NCBI RefSeq assembly: GCF_042701255.1
Contig: NZ_CP170554.1
Location: forward strand, 1,364,001-1,428,000
Origin: Tahibacter sp042701255
GTDB lineage: Bacteria > Pseudomonadota > Gammaproteobacteria > Xanthomonadales > Rhodanobacteraceae
Direction of reading: 5' to 3'
DNA length: 64,000 bases
This document shows positions 59,048 to 64,000 of this stretch, in pieces. Position numbers and translations under genes: made by a program. The notes beneath the pieces were generated by a model. The model searched no databases and was not told where the DNA came from. It worked only from the letters and a program-made list of their open reading frames with translations. The first letter of the stretch is position 1. Each line of letters opens with the position of its first letter.

Positions 59048-61186
59048 TCAGAACGTGATCGACCAGCTGTCGATCTTGCCGATGTCGCCCGGACCGTTGT
59101 CGTTGACGCGCAGCTTCCAGGCGCCGTTCAGCGCTTCGCTGGACAGGTCGACCGTATAGGTCTGCACGAGATTGGCCGTGGCGCCGCCGGCGCGGTTGTG
59201 CAGCAGATACGTGCTGCCGTCCGGTGCGACGAGATCGATACGCAGATCGCCGATGTAGGTGTGCACGATGTTGACGGCAACTTGCGCGTTGGACGGCGCA
59301 TTGCCGCTGCGGCCCGAGACGGTGATCGGGCTTTCGATCGTCGCGTTGTCGTTGATCGCGTAGTCGGTGCCGTTGCTGTAGGTCTGCGCGCCGCTGCCGC
59401 CGGTCGTGTAGTTGCCGACGATGCTCAGGCCCGAATACGCCGCGTAGGCTTTGACGCGCACGTAGTAGGTGCCGGCGCTCGGCGCGGCGATCGTGCAGGT
59501 TTCCGCATTCGACGGACCGTCGGACTTGCAGTCGTAGACCGTGTCGCTCGGCGCGCTGCCGAAGCGCACGAACAGATCCGCGTCGCCGGTGCCGCCGGAC
59601 GTCGTGAACGTCAGGTTCGTCGCGCCGGCCGGCACCGCCATCGTGTAGGCCAGCGCGCTGCCCGTGGCCGCGGACTGGTTGGTCATCGGCGTGCCGCGCG
59701 TCAGTGGGCCGCCACCGCCGGTGCCGCCGTCGCAGTTGGCCAGACAGCCGCCGGACTCGACGCGGTTGCGTATCGTCGCCGAGGGCTGCGGACCGAAGCC
59801 GCGGTTGAAGTTGATGCCGACGTTGGTCAGGTGGCAGTAGCTCATGATGGTGCCGCCGCCCGACGGATTGCCCGGCAGCGGACAGCCGCCTTCGGTGGAG
59901 CCGGAGCAGCTGTCGATGGCTGTGTTGTTGCCGTTCCAGACGCACGCATGCGTATGGCGCGAGCCGAGCAGATGGCCGGCTTCGTGGGTCACGACGCTGA
60001 CCGTCCACGAATACGTCGGCACGGTGTTGTAGGCCGGCTGTATGCCGCTGGTGCACATGCTGGCCGAGCGCGACGCGTTGCAGATGCCGCTGAAGCCCGC
60101 GGCCACGCCGCCGCCGAGCGAGCGGAAGGTCAGCAGCTGCGCGATCGTGCCGCTGAAGCTGTTCGCGCGATAACTCTGGAACGCCGACAGGTTGCCGGTC
60201 GAGTTGGAGCCGTTGTACGGATCGCTCGTGGTCCAGATATAGGCCTGCTGCAGCTTCAGCGAGATGCCGTCGTTCGCATACAGGGTCGAGGAATTGTTGA
60301 ACACCGCGGTGACGTAGTCCGTCGCGGCCTGCAGGCTGCCGCGGTTCTGGTAGACGTCGTACTCGGCTTCGAGCCACTCGGTCGCGCACTTGACCGTCTG
60401 CAGCGCGTCGGTGCGCGGCGTGCCGGCGGCGGCCGGCGACATCGTCGTCTCGTCCGCGTGCGTCTGCTTGGTCGCCGGCGCTTCGTCCCAGAACTTCGCG
60501 AAATTCTCGCCCTTGCCCTGCGCGTCCATCGCGCAGCCCGGTGCGCCCTTCTTGTCGAGCAACGCGGCTTCGGCATACACGATGTGCCGGTTGCCCGGGT
60601 TGTTGCCTTCGAGCTTGGCGACGACCCAGTTGCCGTCGGTCACGGTCGAGAACGTGCCCATGACTTCGCTGCCGAACACGCTGACCGCGGCGAACGAGCT
60701 CGGGTCGCCCTTGACGATGCCGCGGTAGTGCAGGCCGCGATCGATCTTGCCCGTGCCTTCGCCGCCGCTGGCGGTGATCTGGAAATCGGGCGCGAAGATG
60801 TCGTGCTCGAACAGTTCGAGCTCGACCGTGCCGTGCTCGCGCGTCGGCAGACGCAGGGTCAGGGTGCTCGGGCGTGCACGGCGCAGCGCGGTGACGGCGT
60901 CAGCGTCGAGGTCGAGCAGGGTGCCGCTGCTGACGGCGAGGCCGGTCACCGCATCGGCTGCGGCCGAACGTGTCGAGCGCTCGCTGAACAGATCGACCGC
61001 GGCGAAGGCTTCGGCCTTGCCGCGGTAATTGTCGACCTGCAGCGACATGACGCTGGGTTTGACCACGACCGACGGTTCGGCGGCCGTGGCAGTGCCGGCC
61101 AGCGCGAACAACAGGCAGGCGGGCAACAGGGCTTGCCAGAAACGACGGTTCTGACGCGATACGACGGTGTTGACGGATACGTTCAT
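59048..61186 (-). CDS. secreted zinc metalloprotease with PPC and P/proprotein-convertase domains
   Basis: 712 residues from the ATG at 61186, with GGAGGG upstream. Signal peptide (FWQALLPACLLFALAGTATAA), pro-region to about residue 205, then an M12-like catalytic domain with SVVTHEAGHLLGSRHTHACVW (HExxHxxGxxH, about 400) and the Met-turn GGGTIMSYCHL. A PPC domain follows (LAYTMAVPAGATNLTFTTSGGTGDADLFVRFG) and then a P domain (ESPITVSGRSGNAPSNAQVAVNIVHTYIGDLRIDLVAPDGS..GDIGKIDSWSITF). Many Cys pairs fit secretion. It probably degrades protein outside the cell. Confidence 0.93.
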   Translation of the reverse strand: MNVSVNTVVSRQNRRFWQALLPACLLFALAGTATAAEPSVVVKPSVMSLQVDNYRGKAEAFAAVDLFSERSTRSAAADAVTGLAVSSGTLLDLDADAVTALRRARPSTLTLRLPTREHGTVELELFEHDIFAPDFQITASGGEGTGKIDRGLHYRGIVKGDPSSFAAVSVFGSEVMGTFSTVTDGNWVVAKLEGNNPGNRHIVYAEAALLDKKGAPGCAMDAQGKGENFAKFWDEAPATKQTHADETTMSPAAAGTPRTDALQTVKCATEWLEAEYDVYQNRGSLQAATDYVTAVFNNSSTLYANDGISLKLQQAYIWTTSDPYNGSNSTGNLSAFQSYRANSFSGTIAQLLTFRSLGGGVAAGFSGICNASRSASMCTSGIQPAYNTVPTYSWTVSVVTHEAGHLLGSRHTHACVWNGNNTAIDSCSGSTEGGCPLPGNPSGGGTIMSYCHLTNVGINFNRGFGPQPSATIRNRVESGGCLANCDGGTGGGGPLTRGTPMTNQSAATGSALAYTMAVPAGATNLTFTTSGGTGDADLFVRFGSAPSDTVYDCKSDGPSNAETCTIAAPSAGTYYVRVKAYAAYSGLSIVGNYTTGGSGAQTYSNGTDYAINDNATIESPITVSGRSGNAPSNAQVAVNIVHTYIGDLRIDLVAPDGSTYLLHNRAGGATANLVQTYTVDLSSEALNGAWKLRVNDNGPGDIGKIDSWSITF

Positions 61187-62055
61187 TCGGTTCACTCCCT
61201 CCGGATCTGCGAATGGCCGCGAAGCGGCATGGCGACCTCCGTGTCGTTGGCGCGCGGCCACGCGGTTGCAGCAGGGCAGCGCCGTCGGGCTCGTGCGCAG
61301 GCCGCAGCCGCCCGTCACGGCCGGATCACGGTCGTGCGCGGACTGCACAGGCTTGCGGCACCCGATGGGCGCGTCTCCCTCGCTGCAACGCCGTGGATCT
61401 CCCCTGGTCCACGTCGATGCGGGCCGGTGGCCGAATCCGGAACCGACGGCTGCGTCATCGAACGTGCGCAGGCGCGTCGCGTGTCGTTCCGGGACTGCTG
61501 CTGCCGTGGCCGCTGCATCGTGGCTCGTTGCCGAGCACCTCTCCCGGGTCGACGATGTAGCGTAGTCGCCGGGCTTGTGGCAACCGCATAACCGCGATCT
61601 TTTCTCTTATGTGAATACGATCACTTATGAATAATTTGCAAAAGAAATCGGCCCGATCGACGTGTCGGCGTCGTCGCGGTTGCGGCGCAGCAGCGCCGCG
61701 GACGGGCGCTTCATACCGATCCCCTCGTATCGGCGTTGCCGGATCACTGTAAAACGCGACAGCGCCGTGCCCGCTGCGCTGCGCCGCAACAGGTCATGTG
61801 CACCGCCGCCGCCGGCCGGCGCTTCCGTTCGGTCGTCCGCTGCCTGCCCCCTGTCGATGCCGCGGGTGCGGCGTCGGCGCCGCCAGGCGCTTGTGGGACA
61901 CTCTGCGTTCGGCGCGGTCGTCCCGGAGCCGGGCGAGGTTCGATCCGGCGACCTGCCGCCCGTTCGCGTTCCGCGTTCGGCGACGTTGTGGCAGGAACCG
62001 CGAGGCGGACGAGTCCCGCGGCGGTTGTGCGTCCAGATCTTTCTCGGGAGTCGGC
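61187..62055. promoter_or_regulatory. 870-bp divergent gap with AT-rich patch
   Basis: No gene supported; frames crossing it are Arg/Ala/Pro-rich shadows. The patch 61586-61650 is strongly AT-rich (includes ACTTATGAATAATTTGC) with two CTTATG repeats 16-17 bp apart. It is a plausible promoter for the right-hand ClpA-like gene or a regulator-binding site. Confidence 0.4.
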
Positions 62056-64000
62056 ATGCTTGCAGGAATCGTCATCGGTGTCGTTCTGGGTTTCATCGCG
62101 GCGTGGTGGCTGCGTCCGTCGCCGCGTGCGGTGAGTCCCGCACCGGCGTCTGCGCCCGTCGCCTTGCCGCCGGTCGCGGCGGCGCCGGAACCTGCACCCG
62201 CCATGGCGGAATCGCCGGAGCCCGAACCCGTCGCTGTCGAAGCTGCCGCGCCGCTGCCGCCGCGCGAGCGCCTGAACGCGTTGCTGCGCCGCGCGAGCGA
62301 GCCGCTCGAAAGCTACGAGCATCCCGACGAGCTCACGACCCATCCCGATTTCGAAGCCGCGGTCGCGCTGCTGGCCGGCGCCGACTTCAGCGCGCGCGAG
62401 CGCCTCGAAGCCGTGCCTTCGCGCGGCGTCGCGCTGAGCAGCGCCGCACTGCTCGCGCTGCATCGTGCCGGCGACGTGGTGCCGCTGGACGTCGTGCGCA
62501 CGGTCGATCGCATGGGTTACTTCACCCTGCATTACGCACTGGGCTATCTGGCCGCGCATCCGCATCCGGCGACCCTGACCGGCGTGCTGCTGCGCATGAG
62601 CGAATGGTGGATGGACCACCCGATCACGCGCGCCGGCGTGCAGCGCTACTTCGATGCATTGCCGGCGACCGCGACGATCGGCGACGAACTCGCCGACGCC
62701 GATCCCGATCGCCTGCGCGCGCTGCAGGGCTGGCTGCGCAACAGCGGCCATCTGCGCGGCGAAGTGCTGGCTGCGCAAGTCGCGCAGCTGCTGCGCGCGA
62801 ACGAGGATCTGGCGGCGCTGCTGCAGATCGGCCGCCTGCTCGGACCCGAGGCCGACGCCGACGAGATCCTCGCGCCGGCCGACGCCGAAGCGCGCCAGCG
62901 CGTACTCGCGCTGCTCACGCGCGAGCCGCGCACGAGCCCGGTGCTGGTCGGCCCCGAAGGCAGCGGCAAGACGACCTTGATCCGCCAGTGTCTGCGTACG
63001 CTCGCCGCCGACGGCTGGCGCGTGTTCGAAGCCACGCCGGCGCAGATCCTGGCCGGTCAGAAATACATCGGCGAACTCGAAGGCCGCGTCACCCAGCTCG
63101 TGCGTGCGCTCAGCGAGCCGCGCACGATCTGGTACGTGCCCGAGGGCGCATCAGCTGCTCGAGAAAGGCCGCTCGATCAACGACCCGACCGGCATCCTCG
63201 ATCTGCTGCTGCCGTATCTGGAAAAACGCGAGATCCAGCTGATCGGCGAAAGCCCGCGCGATGCCTGGAGCCGCGTGCTCGCACAGCGGCCGCGCGTGCA
63301 GCATCTGACGGTCGGCCTGACGGTCGATGCGCTCGATGCTGCCGGAACGCGCGAGCTTGCCGACACCTGGGCGCAGCAGGCGCGCGAGCGGCACGGCGCC
63401 GACGTCGCTGCGCCCGAACTCATAGCCGAAGCCATGAGCCTGGCCGCGCAGCAATTCCCCGAACGCGCCGAACCGGGCCGCAGCCTGCGTCTGCTGCAGG
63501 AAACCCTGCGCGCGGCCGTGCAGGCCGATCCGCCGGCGCTGCCGCTGAGCCGCGCCCAGGTGCTCGCGACCCTGGCCGCGCAGTCCGGTCTGCCGCTGGA
63601 CATCCTCGACGGCGGCGCGCATCTCGAGCTGGCCCGCGTGCGCGAATTCTTCACGCGCCGCGTGATCGGCCAGGACGAAGCCGTCGACGCGCTCGTCGAT
63701 CGCATCAGCATGCTCAAGGCCGGGTTGACCGATCCTCAGCGGCCGCTCGGCGTGTTCCTGTTCGCCGGTCCCACCGGCACCGGCAAGACCGAGCTCGCCA
63801 AGGCGCTGGCCGAATACCTGTTCGGCTCGCGCGACAAGCTGCTGCGTTTCGACATGAGCGAGTACCAGTCCGAGGATGCGTACTGGCGCCTCATCGACGA
63901 AGGCAGCGGCGAACGCAGCGCCTCGCTGACCGGCCGCATCCGTCAGACGCCGTTCGCGGTCGTGCTGCTCGACGAGTTCGAGAAATCGCATCCGCGCGTC
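62056..64000 (+). pseudogene. ClpA-like double AAA+ ATPase, frameshifted, runs off right edge
   Basis: The ATG at 62056 begins MLAGIVIGVVLGFIAAWWLRPSP, a membrane helix, followed by a Pro/Ala linker. The first AAA domain has VGPEGSGKTTLIRQCL (about 299). The second has FLFAGPTGTGKTELAKALAEYLFG, FDMSEYQ and VVLLDEFEKSHPRV. Between them the frame changes at 63144-63146, where removing one G gives YVPEAHQLLEKGRSINDPTGILDLLLPYLEKREIQLIGES, continuous with the family. A membrane anchor on a ClpA/ClpB-type unfoldase is unusual. The gene is open to the window end. Confidence 0.75.

Noticed and set aside
59022..60389. 455-codon frame in the protease gene
   Set aside because: It is shifted relative to the protease with HExxH and P domain; Arg/Gln-rich shadow.

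Overview
The window is high-GC chromosomal DNA that looks like a gammaproteobacterium of the Xanthomonadales/Lysobacterales type (inference). The signs are a YgjP-type peptidase divergent from a DUF2058 gene, a TPR-tailed Ser/Thr kinase, a secreted HExxH protease with PPC and P domains, an ArsR/AHSA1 pair, and GC-rich coding throughout. A visibly less GC-rich accessory block of about 30 kb (roughly 2931-33098) interrupts it.

Layout: 1-2900 is core sequence: the start of a PlsC-like acyltransferase, a DUF72 gene, one hypothetical gene and tRNA-Ile(CAT). About 30 bp past the tRNA 3' end, copies of an ATAGTTTGGCCG-type repeat begin. The same repeat in inverted orientation closes the block at 33048-33090. 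Inside lie a primase-helicase (AEP plus SF2) gene, a wrecked Tn7-like transposition module (tnsA, 3'-truncated tnsB, no tnsC, 5'-truncated tniQ) with an intact IS3-family element at the breakpoint, and a small regulator gene. Next is an eight-gene minus-strand defence operon: C5 methyltransferase, vsr, drmD, a DUF2075 ATPase, drmMI, drmA, drmB, drmC. This is a class 1 DISARM system with extra genes. The block ends with an unknown-protein/XRE-ImmA pair and one orphan gene. I interpret the block as a Tn7-like element that used the tRNA region as its target and can no longer move itself.

From 33153 onward the sequence is core-like: YgjP and DUF2058, an orphan Imm8-type immunity gene, an exported alpha/beta hydrolase, a frameshifted HD/LuxR regulator, a Ser/Thr kinase with TPRs, secreted proteins, a DUF4062-like fragment, a periplasmic amidohydrolase, an AHSA1/ArsR pair, a MITE-like repeat, a BenE transporter, a MoaD-like/BNR-repeat pair, two paralogous XRE regulators sharing an upstream element, a three-gene GMC dehydrogenase operon with a haem lipoprotein, a secreted metalloprotease, and a ClpA-like double AAA+ protein that runs off the right edge.

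The DISARM genes are joined by 1-4 nt stop/start overlaps, so they are probably translated as one coupled unit: methyltransferases mark host DNA, and DrmA/B/C/D restrict unmarked DNA. Four otherwise intact genes carry single-base frameshifts. Every one is an apparent extra G or C in a short run, which suggests base-calling errors rather than four independent pseudogenes.
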